A DNA stretch of 64,000 bases from Pseudomonas sp. DTU_2021_1001937_2_SI_NGA_ILE_001 (GCF_032463525.1 NZ_CP135971.1:1240001-1304000), one strand, 5' to 3'; counted from the stretch's first letter, positions 26,450-36,096 are shown. Notes: generated from the sequence alone by a model not told the origin. Program-made: numbers and translations.

Positions 26450-28024
26450 TCATCGGGTGCTTTGCAGCGCGGCGGGCGGCTGCAGCAGTACGCGGGTGAC
26501 CCGTCGCTCTTCGACAGCGGTGACCTGCAGCTTCCAGCCCTGGTGTTCAAGGCTGTCGCCGATCACCGGCAGACGGTCGAGCAGGCTCATCACCAAGCCG
26601 GCAAGGGTCTGGTAGTCCTCGGTGACACGCGCCTGAAAACCGGTGCGCTCGCGGATCAGGTTGAGGTTGAGGGCACCGGAGACCAGGAAATCATCGCCTT
26701 GCACGACGACATCCGGGCCGGCCATTTCGCTGGCGTCGGGCAACTGGCCAGCGATGGACTCAAGGATGTCGGTCATGCTGAGGATGCCGATGAAATCACC
26801 GAACTCGTTGACCACGAAGGCGATGTGCGTCGACTCCTTGCGCATCTGCTCCAGGGCGTTGAGGATCGAGAAGTTCTCCAGCAGGTTGATCGCCTTGCGC
26901 GCCATCAGGGCCATGTCCGGCTCATTGCCGGCCAACAGCTCACGCAGCAGCTCCTTCTTGTGTACGTAGCCTTGCGGTTCGTCGATGCCGCCCTCGCCCA
27001 CCAGCGGCAGGCGCGACACCGAAGAATGCATCAGCTTCAGGCGGATCTTCTCGGCGTCATCCTTGAGGTCGATGTATTCCACCTCGGCGCGCGGGGTCAT
27101 CACCGTACGGATCGGGCGCTCGGCCAGCTGCAGCACGCCGCTGATCATCACCCGCTCGCGGCGGTCGAACACCGCTTCTTCACTGCCCGTGGCATCTTCG
27201 ACCAGGTCGCTGATCTCTTCGTCCACCGAGCCTTCCTCCAGCTTGCGCCCACCCAGCAGGCGCATCACCGCGTGGGCGGCACGCTCGCGGCGTGGCAGGC
27301 TGCCATGCGCCGAAGCCTTGCGGCGCTTGCGGGCAATCTGGTTGAACAGCTCGATGAGGATCGAGAAGCCGATGGCCGCGTACAGGTAACCTTTCGGAAT
27401 GTGGAAGCCCAGGCCTTCGGCGGTGAGGCTGAAGCCGATCATCATCAGGAAGCCCAGGCACAGCATGATCACCGTCGGGTGTGCGTTGACGAACCTGGTC
27501 AGCGGCTTGCTGGCGACGATCATCACACCAATGGAGATGATCACGGCGATCATCATCACCGACAGGTGCTCGACCATGCCCACCGCGGTAATCACCGCGT
27601 CGAGCGAGAACACCGCATCAAGCACCACGATCTGCGCGACGATCGGCCAGAACAGGGCGTAGCTACCGGTGGTGGCGCGCTGGCTGACATGGCCTTCCAG
27701 GCGTTCATGCAATTCCATCGTGGCCTTGAACAGCAGGAATACACCACCGAACAGCATGATCAGGTCGCGCCCGGAGAAGCTCTGGCCGAACACTTCGAAC
27801 AGCGGCGTGGTGAGGGTCACCATCCACGAGATACTGGCCAACAGGCCCAGACGCATCAACAGCGCCAGGGTCAGGCCGATGATCCGCGCCTTGTCGCGCT
27901 GGTGCGGTGGCAACTTGTCGGCGAGGATGGCGATGAACACCAGGTTATCGATACCCAGCACCAGTTCCAGCACGATGAGAGTGAGCAGGCCAAGCCATGC
28001 CGTGGGATCAGCAATCCATTCCAT
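26450..28024 (-). CDS. TerC-family membrane protein fused to CBS pair and CorC/HlyC domain
   Basis: A 524-residue protein like E. coli YoaE/YegH. The TerC domain (about 1-240, seven membrane segments) has the signature [13 protein letters not shown] near the N-terminus and [17 protein letters not shown], whose acidic residues bind metal. A CBS pair follows (about 300-420, [31 protein letters not shown]) and then a CorC_HlyC domain (about 440-515). TerC proteins export or insert metals such as Mn2+; the CBS/CorC part presumably gates. No yybP-ykoY riboswitch is visible upstream. The ribosome-binding site is weak. Confidence 0.92.
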   Translation of the reverse strand: MEWIADPTAWLGLLTLIVLELVLGIDNLVFIAILADKLPPHQRDKARIIGLTLALLMRLGLLASISWMVTLTTPLFEVFGQSFSGRDLIMLFGGVFLLFKATMELHERLEGHVSQRATTGSYALFWPIVAQIVVLDAVFSLDAVITAVGMVEHLSVMMIAVIISIGVMIVASKPLTRFVNAHPTVIMLCLGFLMMIGFSLTAEGLGFHIPKGYLYAAIGFSILIELFNQIARKRRKASAHGSLPRRERAAHAVMRLLGGRKLEEGSVDEEISDLVEDATGSEEAVFDRRERVMISGVLQLAERPIRTVMTPRAEVEYIDLKDDAEKIRLKLMHSSVSRLPLVGEGGIDEPQGYVHKKELLRELLAGNEPDMALMARKAINLLENFSILNALEQMRKESTHIAFVVNEFGDFIGILSMTDILESIAGQLPDASEMAGPDVVVQGDDFLVSGALNLNLIRERTGFQARVTEDYQTLAGLVMSLLDRLPVIGDSLEHQGWKLQVTAVEERRVTRVLLQPPAALQSTR

Positions 28025-28442
28025 GAGGTCAGTTCTTCTGGCAGATATGGGGGGCAGACGTCAGCACGCGGTCAGCCAGGACCGGGCTTTGCTCGAGGAC
28101 AGAGACGCTGATACAGGAAAGGCAGGCCGACTGGCCGTGCCGCAAGCTGTCGCTGCGGGCGCAGGGAGGGATCGAGAATGGCGTGGAAACGCGATTGCGG
28201 CGATTGGGAGGTTCCTGGAGGGTGTTCATGGCATCCTGAAATTCAATACGGGAGCAAATCCTATAACAGCGAGTCACATTTCGATGTTCGGATAAGTATT
28301 ACAAAGCTTGACCGAGGTCTAGAGAGGATCGTGATCACGGCCGTGCTGCGACGATAAGCCACAGGCCTGCAGCGACCAGTTGTCAGACAACGGTGCTTCC
28401 GCGCTGGAGATCAAGGCCTGATTTGTTTTAAGATATTGCCAA

Positions 28443-28548
28443 TTCGACGCATGACCCCGTGTCGCGAGCTGCCTTTGTGGCAGCGACCGCAGATCCGGTG
28501 CATCGTCAGACTAATAAGAAAGCCCGTCCCTATGACGGGCTTTTTGCG
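28443..28548 (+). ncRNA. Candidate small RNA ending at a strong terminator
   Basis: The 607-base gap 28025-28631 has no convincing protein gene. On the + strand it contains a TAAGATAT-like -10 (28429-28436), a hairpin GTC-GCTGCC/GGCAGC-GAC (28461-28487) and then a near-ideal intrinsic terminator. No + strand gene precedes this terminator within 2.6 kb (the TerC gene runs the other way), so a short + strand transcript of about 100 nt is implied. I cannot match it to a named Pseudomonas sRNA. Confidence 0.4.
28519..28545 (+). terminator. Intrinsic terminator of the candidate small RNA
   Basis: Stem AAAGCCCGTC / GACGGGCTTT with a five-base loop and a run of five T. Confidence 0.85.
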
Positions 28549-28631
28549 TTTTCAGGATCTGCAAATTGCGGTCGACCCGGCGTTGCCAGGCTGGCCATCC
28601 TTTTCATACGAACTCATCGAGGCCCATTTCC

Positions 28632-28916
28632 ATGCTGCGGTATGTAGTATCCCACCTGTCCCAATGGCTTAAACGTTTCTCCTCGGAACAGGACCCACGT
28701 CACCATGCAGACAAACGCTATGCTCGCGACTTCACCCGCGAACAGGAGCGCGAGGCCAGCTGGAGCCTGTCGAGCATCCTGCTGGTGGTGGCGCTGAGTG
28801 CCTACTGCCTGGGTGGGTTGGGTTACTACGCCAAGACGCACATCTGGGACACCATGAGCGAAGCGCAGAAGGAACAGATGGCCCAGGCGATGATCGTCAG
28901 CGCGCAGAACCTTTGA
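28632..28916 (+). CDS. Small single-span membrane protein, unknown function
   Basis: A 94-residue protein: a charged, amphipathic N-terminal 45 residues (HLSQWLKRFSSEQDPRHHAD), one membrane segment (about 49-68, SILLVVALSAYCLGGLGYYA) and a C-terminal QAMIVSAQNL tail. GAGG lies nine bases upstream of the ATG. I do not recognise the family. A good terminator follows 24 bases after the stop, which supports a real single-gene unit. Confidence 0.65.
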   Translation: MLRYVVSHLSQWLKRFSSEQDPRHHADKRYARDFTREQEREASWSLSSILLVVALSAYCLGGLGYYAKTHIWDTMSEAQKEQMAQAMIVSAQNL

Positions 28917-28940
28917 CGCGCGGCTCCCGCCAGGCCCACA

Positions 28941-28968
28941 AGGGGAAGCATGACGCTTCCCCTTTTTC
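28941..28968 (+). terminator. Intrinsic terminator
   Basis: Perfect stem AGGGGAAGC / GCTTCCCCT with a five-base loop followed by TTTT, after the small membrane protein gene. Confidence 0.85.
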
Positions 28969-29055
28969 TTGCGTCCCCTTTTCATCGGCCTGCGACCGAC
29001 GCCCGGCGGGCCTGAGCTGTTAAGATGTGCGGCTTGTTTGTCGACGACTTCCGCC

Positions 29056-30030
29056 ATGACTCCGCAATCCCTCGCTATCCTGCACCAGCATCTGCTCGAT
29101 GCCCTGTCCCCCGCACCGACCGAAACTCGCCGCCTGTTCCATGGCCGTGGCCGGGTATGGCCGGGACTGGAGCACATCACCGTGGACTGGCTGCAGGGCG
29201 TGGTACTGGTGGCACTGTTCCGCGAGCCTGAGCCGCACGAACTGGATGCCCTGCGCCAGCAGCTGCACGAGTGGACCACCTCCGCGCCATGGCGGGACAG
29301 CCAGGCGCACAGCCTGCTGCTGCAGCACCGCTACAAACCGCAAAGCGACAGCGAATGGCTGCTCGGCGAGCCGGTCGAGCATTGGCTGATCAGCGAAGGC
29401 GGCCTGCGCTTCAAGCTGGATCTGGGCCGCAAACAGAACACCGGCCTGTTCCTCGACATGCGCCTTGGTCGCGACTGGGTGCGCCAGCAGGCGGCAGGCA
29501 AGCGCGTACTCAATCTTTTCGCCTACACCTGCGGCTTTTCCGTGGCCGCCATCGCCGGCGGCGCGCAGCAGGTGGTCAACCTGGACATGGCCAAGGCCGC
29601 GCTGAGCCGTGGCCGGGAAAACCACAAGCTCAACGACCACGACCTGGGCCGGGTGAGTTTTCTCGGCCATGACCTGTTCAATTCCTGGGGCAAGGTCAGC
29701 CGCAGCGGCCCCTACGACTTGATCATCGTTGACCCGCCGTCCTTCCAGAAAGGCAGCTTCGTGCTCGATAAGGACTACCAGCGGGTGCTGCGCCGTCTGC
29801 CGCAGCTGCTAAGCCCCGGTGGGCGGGTGCTGGCGTGCATGAACGATCCGGCCATTGGCCCGCAATTTCTCATCGAGCAGACGGCCCGCGAGGCGCCGCA
29901 GCTGCAGTTCGTCGAACGCCTGGACAACCCGCCAGAGTTTCCCGATGCCAGTGTCGATGGCAGCCTCAAGGTGCTGGTCTTCGCTCTGGACGAGAACGCA
30001 CCGTCAACCGAACCGGAGTTTCAAGCATGA
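29056..30030 (+). CDS. Class I SAM-dependent methyltransferase (RlmI/RlmK-like)
   Basis: A 324-residue protein. The Rossmann motif I is VLNLFAYTCGFSVAAIAGGA (about 152-171), and the catalytic motif DLIIVDPPSFQ (about 224-234) is that of base methyltransferases acting on rRNA or tRNA (RlmI/RlmK family; m5C or m2G). KLDLGRKQNTGLFLDMR just before motif I is also a hallmark of this group. There is no N-terminal PUA domain as in RlmI. ATGA overlap with the VOC gene. Confidence 0.88.
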   Translation: MTPQSLAILHQHLLDALSPAPTETRRLFHGRGRVWPGLEHITVDWLQGVVLVALFREPEPHELDALRQQLHEWTTSAPWRDSQAHSLLLQHRYKPQSDSEWLLGEPVEHWLISEGGLRFKLDLGRKQNTGLFLDMRLGRDWVRQQAAGKRVLNLFAYTCGFSVAAIAGGAQQVVNLDMAKAALSRGRENHKLNDHDLGRVSFLGHDLFNSWGKVSRSGPYDLIIVDPPSFQKGSFVLDKDYQRVLRRLPQLLSPGGRVLACMNDPAIGPQFLIEQTAREAPQLQFVERLDNPPEFPDASVDGSLKVLVFALDENAPSTEPEFQA

Positions 30031-30422
30031 CTCAGCTTCCCAAGCACGGCGCCGTGTTGTTCGGCAAGGACCTGCCAGGCCTGGCACAGTTCTACCGGCA
30101 GGTCGCCGGCCTGCAGGTCACTGTGCAGCAAGCGCGATTGATCGTCATGGAATCGGCCACCTATCAATTGGTCCTGCACGCGGTGCCAGCAGAGGTCGCC
30201 AAACGCCTGGAGATCACCCGTCCGCCGGCGCTGCGCCAAGACCTGCCGGTCAAGCTGGTGTTCCCCGTCGCCAGCCTGGCGGCCGCCCGGCAACAGGCCG
30301 AACAGTGCGGCGGCGGTCTTGGCACACCTGCCCAGGAGTGGGAGGCACGCAACTTCAGGGCCTGTGACGGTTTCGACCCCGAGGGCAACGTGGTGCAGCT
30401 GCGCGAAGCGGCCGGCGAATAA
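30027..30422 (+). CDS. VOC-superfamily (glyoxalase-like) protein
   Basis: A 131-residue single-domain-pair VOC protein: GAVLFGKDLPGLAQFYRQVAGL at the start and FDPEGNVVQLREAA at the end, the two ends of the beta-alpha-beta-beta-beta repeats. Metal-ligand positions are not obvious. Its start overlaps the methyltransferase stop, so they are co-translated. Substrate unknown. Confidence 0.85.
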   Translation: MTQLPKHGAVLFGKDLPGLAQFYRQVAGLQVTVQQARLIVMESATYQLVLHAVPAEVAKRLEITRPPALRQDLPVKLVFPVASLAAARQQAEQCGGGLGTPAQEWEARNFRACDGFDPEGNVVQLREAAGE

Positions 30423-30575
30423 ACCGACAACCTGCGTCCAGTACGCGGGTCAGACTCCCTGAAAGGCGGCGCTACGCCGGACATAGAGGCGGTCGATCAT
30501 GCTATCGTCACAAGCGATTGGACGATTGCGCAGGCGCCCCGCAAGCTGGCGGTTGTCATGAGTGGTGAGGGTGAA

Positions 30576-31574
30576 ATGGCTGAATCCGTCCTGATGGACC
30601 GTTTTGCACGCAAGGTCGACTATCTGCGCCTGTCGGTGACGGATCGTTGCGACTTTCGCTGCGTGTACTGCATGGCCGAAGACATGACCTTCCTGCCCCG
30701 CCAGCAGATCCTCAGCCTTGAAGAGCTCTACCAGGTTGCCGAAAGCTTCGTCGCCCTGGGCACCCGCAAGATCCGCCTGACCGGCGGCGAACCCCTGGTA
30801 CGCTCCGGCATCGTCGGCCTGTGCGAGCGCATCGCCGCCCTGCCCGGCCTGCGCGAACTGTGCCTGACCACCAACGGCTCTCAACTGGGCAAACTGGCCG
30901 CGCCGCTGTATCAGGCCGGGGTACGGCGCCTGAACATCAGCCTCGACAGCCTCGACCCGCAACGCTTCCGTGAATTGACCCGTACCGGCGACCTGCAGCA
31001 GGTCATCGCCGGCATCGATGCCGCCATCGCCGCCGGTTTCACCCATACCAAGCTCAACTGCGTGGTCATGCAAGGCCGCAACGATCACGAGATCAACGAC
31101 CTGGTGGCGTTTGCCGCCGAACGCCAGCTGGACATCTCCTTCATCGAAGAAATGCCCCTGGGCGCGATCAGCGAGCACAGCCGCAAGGAAGCTTTCTTTT
31201 CCAGCGAAGCGGTGCGCCAGCGTATCGCCGAGCGCTACACGCTGCTGCCCTCCACCGAGTCGACCCAGGGCCCGTCGCGCTACTGGCGCGTCGCCGAGGC
31301 ACCGGCCATCCGCATCGGCTTCATCTCGCCGCACAGCCATAACTTCTGCGCCACCTGCAACCGCGTACGACTCACCGTCGAAGGCCGCCTGCTGTTGTGC
31401 CTGGGCAACGAGCATTCGGCCGACCTGAAAGCCGTGCTGCGCGCCAACCCCGGCCAGCCGCAAGTGCTGCGCGAGGCCATCGTCCAGGCCATGCAGCTCA
31501 AGCCCTGGAGCCACGATTTCCGGCTCGATGATGAAGTACAGGTCGTGCGTTTCATGAACATGACCGGCGGCTGA
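30576..31574 (+). CDS. moaA: GTP 3',8-cyclase (molybdenum cofactor biosynthesis protein A)
   Basis: A 332-residue radical SAM enzyme that starts Moco synthesis by turning GTP into 3',8-cyclo-GTP. N-terminal cluster CDFRCVYC (25, 29, 32); second [4Fe-4S] cluster ligands in [10 protein letters not shown] and LLLCLGNE near the C-terminus; the essential C-terminal double glycine is present (MTGG). ATG 30576 has GTGAGGGT upstream; 30558 and 30594 are alternatives. Pseudomonads often have two moaA genes. No moaB/C/D/E neighbours here. Confidence 0.95.
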   Translation: MAESVLMDRFARKVDYLRLSVTDRCDFRCVYCMAEDMTFLPRQQILSLEELYQVAESFVALGTRKIRLTGGEPLVRSGIVGLCERIAALPGLRELCLTTNGSQLGKLAAPLYQAGVRRLNISLDSLDPQRFRELTRTGDLQQVIAGIDAAIAAGFTHTKLNCVVMQGRNDHEINDLVAFAAERQLDISFIEEMPLGAISEHSRKEAFFSSEAVRQRIAERYTLLPSTESTQGPSRYWRVAEAPAIRIGFISPHSHNFCATCNRVRLTVEGRLLLCLGNEHSADLKAVLRANPGQPQVLREAIVQAMQLKPWSHDFRLDDEVQVVRFMNMTGG

Positions 31575-31768
31575 CCGGCGTCATTTGCCACAAGGTTGTG
31601 CGGGTAGCGGTTACTGTGACAGCGACCGGGTTCGGTCGAGGGCGGGCTCGCAGGCTCGGTGGGAAAATAGACAGAAGAGCCAGCGACGTGGTCTAGACCC
31701 GTTGGTCACTTCAGCGCCGCGCGCTGGCTCCATGAGATCAACGCTATCCCAATATGGCCGGGTGATAC

Positions 31769-31797
31769 AACCGGCACGTGCTGCATGTCCCGGTTTT
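31769..31797 (+). terminator. Possible terminator downstream of moaA
   Basis: AACCGG / CCGGTT arms with an interrupted inner pairing (CAC..GTG type) and four T. It lies about 195 bases after moaA; the stretch 31575-31848 otherwise holds no clear gene. Confidence 0.35.
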
Positions 31798-31848
31798 GCA
31801 ACAGAATGAAGACAGCGCCACCAGAACCGTGGCGCCGTCCCCTCGGGA

Positions 31849-32157
31849 CTAGGCGACGCGGGCGCTGGGGCGCGCCTGGTGCCAAGCGTGGCGCAGGCAG
31901 CCCAGCTGCTCTTCGATGAAGTCCCGGTCGGCGGCGGCCTTCTTGCCGACATAGCCCAGACCACGCCGGTACATCGGCAATGCCGCGCACAATTGCGGCT
32001 GGGCATTGCGGAACGCCTGTTCCTCGGTATGCGGTGTCATGGGGTCCAGGCGGACTTCACCCGCGCGGGTGATCCAGAGTACGTGGCTGTCCAGGGTGTC
32101 TTTGCGGGCGGCAAACAGACGAGCCAGTTCATCAATGGTCAGGGTGTTGATAGTCAT
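31849..32157 (-). CDS. Small soluble protein of unknown function
   Basis: A 102-residue protein (MTINTLTIDELARLFAARKD ... HVLWITRAGEVRLDPMTPHT ... AADRDFIEEQLGCLRHAWH). Good GAAGGAGC site before ATG 32157. No membrane segment and no known motif. The HVLWITRAGEVRL strand pair looks like a small alpha/beta domain. It is flanked by two gene-poor gaps. Confidence 0.65.
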   Translation of the reverse strand: MTINTLTIDELARLFAARKDTLDSHVLWITRAGEVRLDPMTPHTEEQAFRNAQPQLCAALPMYRRGLGYVGKKAAADRDFIEEQLGCLRHAWHQARPSARVA

Positions 32158-32675
32158 GTTGATGCTCCTTCGCTCGTTCACTGTTTCAAATCAAATGGCT
32201 TGATACATCGACTCGGCGCCGAACAGGCGGTGAACGCGACGATACGTGGCGTGCCACCGGGACCATCCGGGCTTGAAGGAGATGCAGGTAGCCTTGACGG
32301 GAAGCCACTACAGCGCGGCGTCGGATCCAGAGGAAGAACAGCGAAAGCCGATTACTCGACTGGCGATCGGGAACAGATCAGCCACAAGCGCGTCATGAGG
32401 TCGGTTCGCCAGCTCTCGCCTGTAACGACGGTCGGCCGGGTCATCTACGTCAATCTGCCTTGTGGGCAGCCTACATCCTGGAACATCCCGACGGCTTGTC
32501 GGGCCTGTTCTGTACACCTTTGCAGCACTCCCGATCGGGGAGATGGCCTCATCATGCAAAACGAAAAGGCAGACGTCAACAAGTTTTGTAGTGAATATTT
32601 CGACCCACTACAAAACTTGTCAGTCTGCCTGTGACCGCGTATTCCAGAAGCGGCGCGGGCCGCCGCCGGACGAGA
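32158..32675. other. Gene-poor gap with a long inverted repeat
   Basis: I find no convincing coding region in these 518 bases: possible frames lack ribosome-binding sites and family-like sequence. The base composition becomes AT-rich around 32550-32620, where the inverted repeat listed separately lies. The rest is ordinary GC-rich spacer, possibly decayed coding DNA. Confidence 0.5.
32567..32630. repeat. Long AT-rich inverted repeat (two head-to-head 25-27 bp arms)
   Basis: AGGCAGAC (32567-32574) and CAAGTTTTGTAGTG (32580-32593) on the left are exactly mirrored by CACTACAAAACTTG (32606-32619) and GTCTGCCT (32623-32630) on the right, leaving a 12-base centre. There is no T-run after it. CTGACAAGTTTTG from the arm is also the diverged end of MITE copy C, so this may be two element ends brought together. 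Confidence 0.75.
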
Positions 32676-33299
32676 TCAGCGAGCGCTGAGCGCCGAGTAG
32701 CTGTTCATCAGGTTGCGGTAGTTGGGCAAGCGCTGGCTGAGCAGGTTGCCCAGGCCTTCGATGTCGTTGCGCCAGTCGCGGTGCAGCTCACAGGCCACCG
32801 AGAACCAGTTCATCAGTTGCGCACCTGCGGCGGTCATACGCGCCCAGGCGGCCTGCTGGACGGTTTCGTTGAACGTGCCGGACGCGTCGGTGACCACGAA
32901 CACTTCGAAGCCTTCGGCAATGGCCGAGAGCGTCGGGAACGCCACGCAGACATCGGTGACCACACCGGCGATGATCAGTTGCTTGCGACCGGTGGCCTTG
33001 ACCGCCTTGACGAAGTCTTCGTTGTCCCAGGCGTTGATCTGCCCAGGGCGTGGAATGTACGGCGCATCCGGAAACTGCTCTTTCAGCTCCGGCACCAGTG
33101 GGCCATTAGGACCTTGCTCGAAGCTGGTGGTGAGGATGGTCGGCAGGTTGAAGAACTTGGCCAGGTCACCCAGGGCCAGCACATTGTTCTTGAACTCGTT
33201 GGGCGAGAAATCCTGAACCAGGGAGATCAGGCCGGTCTGGTGATCGACCAGCAGTACGGCGGCATCATCCTTGTTCAGGCGTTTGTACGGGGTACTCAT
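32676..33299 (-). CDS. Isochorismatase-family hydrolase (YcaC-like)
   Basis: A 207-residue cysteine hydrolase. LLVDHQTGL gives the catalytic Asp near residue 19, a Lys is near 90-100 (FVKAVKATGRKQLIIAG), and the nucleophile is Cys in GVVTDVCVAFPT (about 117). Closest in pattern to E. coli YcaC, an octamer of unknown substrate. GAAGGAGT precedes the ATG. It lies downstream of the amidohydrolase, same direction, 71 bases apart, and is probably in one operon with it and the monooxygenase gene. Confidence 0.9.
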   Translation of the reverse strand: MSTPYKRLNKDDAAVLLVDHQTGLISLVQDFSPNEFKNNVLALGDLAKFFNLPTILTTSFEQGPNGPLVPELKEQFPDAPYIPRPGQINAWDNEDFVKAVKATGRKQLIIAGVVTDVCVAFPTLSAIAEGFEVFVVTDASGTFNETVQQAAWARMTAAGAQLMNWFSVACELHRDWRNDIEGLGNLLSQRLPNYRNLMNSYSALSAR

Positions 33300-33370
33300 G
33301 ATGGACTCCTTCTTCGGGATTGAACCGGGCCGCTGATCGGCCCGGTGGGTTTGCACGCAGGTGACGCAAA

Positions 33371-35353
33371 TCAGAACGCGAAGCAGGAACAGCCGAACGC
33401 GCCCCAGAAGCCCTGGAAGTCGCTCACCGGAGCATTGGACAGGCGCGCCTTCTCGTGGCTGTGGGCATGTACGGTGCACGGCCCGCTGCATTGGTGAACC
33501 TGGGCCAGCACCGGCGAGGCCGGCCGCCAATGGCCCTGGACCTTGGCCACCGGCGACCAGTCCGGCAGCACCGGCAGACGCTTGGGCCCCAGGGGTTCGA
33601 AGTCGTCGGCGCCGTACACCACCTTGCCGTCGACGATGGTCAGCACCGATTCGATCCACTTGATCGCTTCGGGCTCGACACTGAAGAAGTCCGCCGACAG
33701 CGCCGTCAGGTCAGCCAGCTGGCCGACACGGATCTGGCCCTTCTTGCCCTGCTCAGAGGAGAACCACGCGCTGCCGTGGGTGAACAGCTCCAGCGCGGTT
33801 TCCCGCGGCAGACCTTCCGGATAGAGTTCCAGGCCGCCGACGGTGCGTCCGCTGACCATCCAGTACAGGGAAGTCCAGGGGTTGTAGCTCGACACCCGGG
33901 TGGCGTCGGTACCAGCCCCCACCGGCACGCCTTCGGCGAGCATGCGCTTGATCGGCGGCGTCGCCTCGGCGGCCTTGGCACCGTAGCGCTCGACGAAATA
34001 CTCCCCTTGGAAGGCCATGCGGTCCTGGATGGCGATGCCGCCACCCAGCGCGCGTACCCGTTCGATATTGCGCGGGGAAATGGTCTCGCAATGGTCGAAG
34101 AACCACGGCAGGCCGTTGAACGGAATGTCGCGGTTGACCTTCTCGAACACGTCCAGCATGCGGCTGATCGACTCGTCGTAGGTGGCATGCAGGCGGAACG
34201 GCCAGCGGTGTTCGACCAGATGACGCACCACCGGCTCCAGGTCGTTCTCCATGTCGCCAGGCAGGTCCGGGCGCGGTTCACGGAAATCTTCGAAGTCGGC
34301 CGCCGAGAAGGTCAGCATCTCCCCTGCCCCGTTGTGGCGGAAGAAGTCGTTGCCCTGGTGCAGGGTCACGCTGCTGGTCCAGTTCTTGAAGTCGGCCAGT
34401 TCTTCCTTGGGCTTCTGGGTGAACAGGTTGTAGGCAATGCGCACGGTCAACTGTTTTTCGCGGTTCAACTGCTCGATCACCACGTAGTCGTCGGGGTAGT
34501 TCTGGAAACCGCCACCGGCGTCGATGCAGCTGGTAATGCCCAGGCGGTTCAGCTCGCGCATGAACTGCCGGGTGGAGTTGACCTGATAGTCCAGCGGCAG
34601 CTTCGGCCCCTTGGCCAGGGTGGCATAGAGGATCATCGCGTTGGGCTTGGCCACCAGCATGCCGGTGGGGTTGCCGTTGGCGTCGCGGACGATTTCACCG
34701 CCCGGCGGGTTCGGCGTGTCTCGGGTGTAGCCCACCACGCGCAACGCGGCACGGTTGAGCAAGGCGCGGTCGTAGAGATGCAGCAGGAACACCGGCGTGT
34801 CCGGCGCCGCCTGGTTGATTTCGTCGAGAGTCGGCATGCGCTTCTCGGCGAACTGGAATTCGTTCCAGCCGCCGACTACACGGACCCATTGCGGCGAGGG
34901 CGTGCGCGCTGCCTGATCCTTGAGCATGCGCAGGGCATCGGCCACCGAGGGCACGCCTTCCCAACGCAGCTCCAAGTTGTAGTTCAGGCCGCCGCGGATC
35001 AGGTGCAGGTGCGAGTCGTTGAGGCCCGGGATCACCGTACGCCCCTTGAGGTCGATGACCTGGGTGGCGCTGCCGCGCAGGGCCATGACCTCGGCTTCGC
35101 TGCCCACCGCGACGAAACGTCCGCCGCTGATGGCCACCGCGCTGGCCTTGGGATTCTCGCGGTCAACGGTGTGGAACTTGCCGTTGAACAGGATCAGTTC
35201 GACATTATTCATCGCAGTACCTTTGGCAGAAGATGGGGAGGTGCCGGACTGGCCGGCGAACGAGAAGGCAGGCAGGATCGCCGCCGCCGCGCTGAGCAGC
35301 GAACTGTTGGCGATGAAGCGCCGCCGCTGCAGATCGGTCTTGTCGTCACTCAT
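33371..35353 (-). CDS. Exported YtcJ-like metal-dependent amidohydrolase
   Basis: A 660-residue protein. The N-terminus LQRRRFIANSSLLSAAAAI resembles a twin-arginine signal (RRRFI), so export through Tat is likely. The amidohydrolase-3 TIM barrel follows: HxH metal site in GLNDSHLHLIRGG, RLHATYDES near the middle, FDHCETI, and a late GAGTDATR supplying the last metal ligand. The tail of about 60 residues ends in GAFGCSCFAF, an unusual Cys-rich end. Substrate unknown. The start overlaps the end of the monooxygenase-like gene by 8 bases. Confidence 0.87.
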   Translation of the reverse strand: MSDDKTDLQRRRFIANSSLLSAAAAILPAFSFAGQSGTSPSSAKGTAMNNVELILFNGKFHTVDRENPKASAVAISGGRFVAVGSEAEVMALRGSATQVIDLKGRTVIPGLNDSHLHLIRGGLNYNLELRWEGVPSVADALRMLKDQAARTPSPQWVRVVGGWNEFQFAEKRMPTLDEINQAAPDTPVFLLHLYDRALLNRAALRVVGYTRDTPNPPGGEIVRDANGNPTGMLVAKPNAMILYATLAKGPKLPLDYQVNSTRQFMRELNRLGITSCIDAGGGFQNYPDDYVVIEQLNREKQLTVRIAYNLFTQKPKEELADFKNWTSSVTLHQGNDFFRHNGAGEMLTFSAADFEDFREPRPDLPGDMENDLEPVVRHLVEHRWPFRLHATYDESISRMLDVFEKVNRDIPFNGLPWFFDHCETISPRNIERVRALGGGIAIQDRMAFQGEYFVERYGAKAAEATPPIKRMLAEGVPVGAGTDATRVSSYNPWTSLYWMVSGRTVGGLELYPEGLPRETALELFTHGSAWFSSEQGKKGQIRVGQLADLTALSADFFSVEPEAIKWIESVLTIVDGKVVYGADDFEPLGPKRLPVLPDWSPVAKVQGHWRPASPVLAQVHQCSGPCTVHAHSHEKARLSNAPVSDFQGFWGAFGCSCFAF

Positions 35354-35981
35354 GGGTCGACTTCCTGTCGTTGGCAGAAGCATTGAGCCAGCCAGCGCAC
35401 AGCCGGGTGGCGGCCGGCATCATCAGGTACACCACCAGCAGGACGATGGTCAGGGTGATGAGCACGTTGCTCATGAAATAGCTCGACAACCAGGGGCGCA
35501 GCGCCAGTACGGGCTGCCACAGCAGTGGCACCAGCAGGCTGAGCGGCAGGATCACCAGGTACGACACCACGGCCTGCTTCCAGCGCGGCGGCGGTGGTTG
35601 CTCGTCGAAACCGGGGTTGAACCAGAACTCACTGTGCGGCGCGACCTGGGTCTGGTCCCCATCGGCCAGCATAGGCGCGGCCTCGCGCACCAGCTCGCGC
35701 CGCTGGTCAGAGTCCAGCCACTGCTGCATGGCCTCGGTGGAGGCGAAGCGCAACACCGAGGTGAATGCCTGCAGGCCGCCATTGCGACCGCGCATCACAT
35801 CGACACCCAGGTGCCCGGGGGTCTGGCTGGCAATGGCGACGATGCGTTTGAGCCACTGTTCGTAGTGCGACTCGTGCCCTGCCTTGATCCGGTGGCGGAT
35901 CACCAGGGTGACGACTTCGACGCTGGGCTCGCTCGCCTTGGCGTCGAGACGAGAGGTATCGGGCATTTCCGGCGGCTCCAT
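35346..35981 (-). CDS. Antibiotic-biosynthesis-monooxygenase domain protein with membrane segments
   Basis: A 211-residue protein (206 if the second ATG at 35966 is used). An ABM ferredoxin-like domain (about 20-110, VTLVIRHRIKAGHESHYEQWLKR, FWFNPGF) is followed by two or three membrane helices (SYLVILPLSLLVPLLW, SNVLITLTIVLLVVYLMMP). Such fused ABM-membrane proteins have no proven function. It overlaps the amidohydrolase start and lies downstream of a LysR gene in the same direction. Confidence 0.83.
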   Translation of the reverse strand: MEPPEMPDTSRLDAKASEPSVEVVTLVIRHRIKAGHESHYEQWLKRIVAIASQTPGHLGVDVMRGRNGGLQAFTSVLRFASTEAMQQWLDSDQRRELVREAAPMLADGDQTQVAPHSEFWFNPGFDEQPPPPRWKQAVVSYLVILPLSLLVPLLWQPVLALRPWLSSYFMSNVLITLTIVLLVVYLMMPAATRLCAGWLNASANDRKSTHE

Positions 35982-36096
35982 GACTCATCGGTCGGGACAC
36001 CAGGCCAGTCGGACGGCCTGGGTCGATTCGAGAGTGATGGTGCCGCCGATCAGCCTGCGGTAATTGGACGCATGTGCCGTGTTGGAAGTGAAACAC

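Noticed and set aside
26450..28024. Tellurite-resistance operon
   Set aside because: Only a TerC domain fused to CBS/CorC is present; no terA/B/D/Z genes are near, so a tellurite role is not supported.
28029..28229. A 66-codon frame ending four bases before the TerC gene, a possible leader peptide
   Set aside because: The start has only a weak AGGA site, the sequence is low in family-like features and Ser/Cys/Pro-rich in a way typical of non-coding GC-rich DNA; I saw no attenuator hairpins.
28025..28300. Possible yybP-ykoY riboswitch in front of the TerC-family gene, where the class is often found
   Set aside because: GGGGAGTAGC and GCAAGACC-type loops are both absent from this leader; the riboswitch is at 55566 instead.
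33455..35386. A 643-codon open frame antisense to the amidohydrolase (and similar long antisense frames at 16058-17896, 19309-21090, 44112-45848)
   Set aside because: High-GC coding DNA leaves long open frames on the other strand. These have His/Gln/Arg-rich, family-less sequence, no ribosome-binding sites, and mirror well-supported genes.
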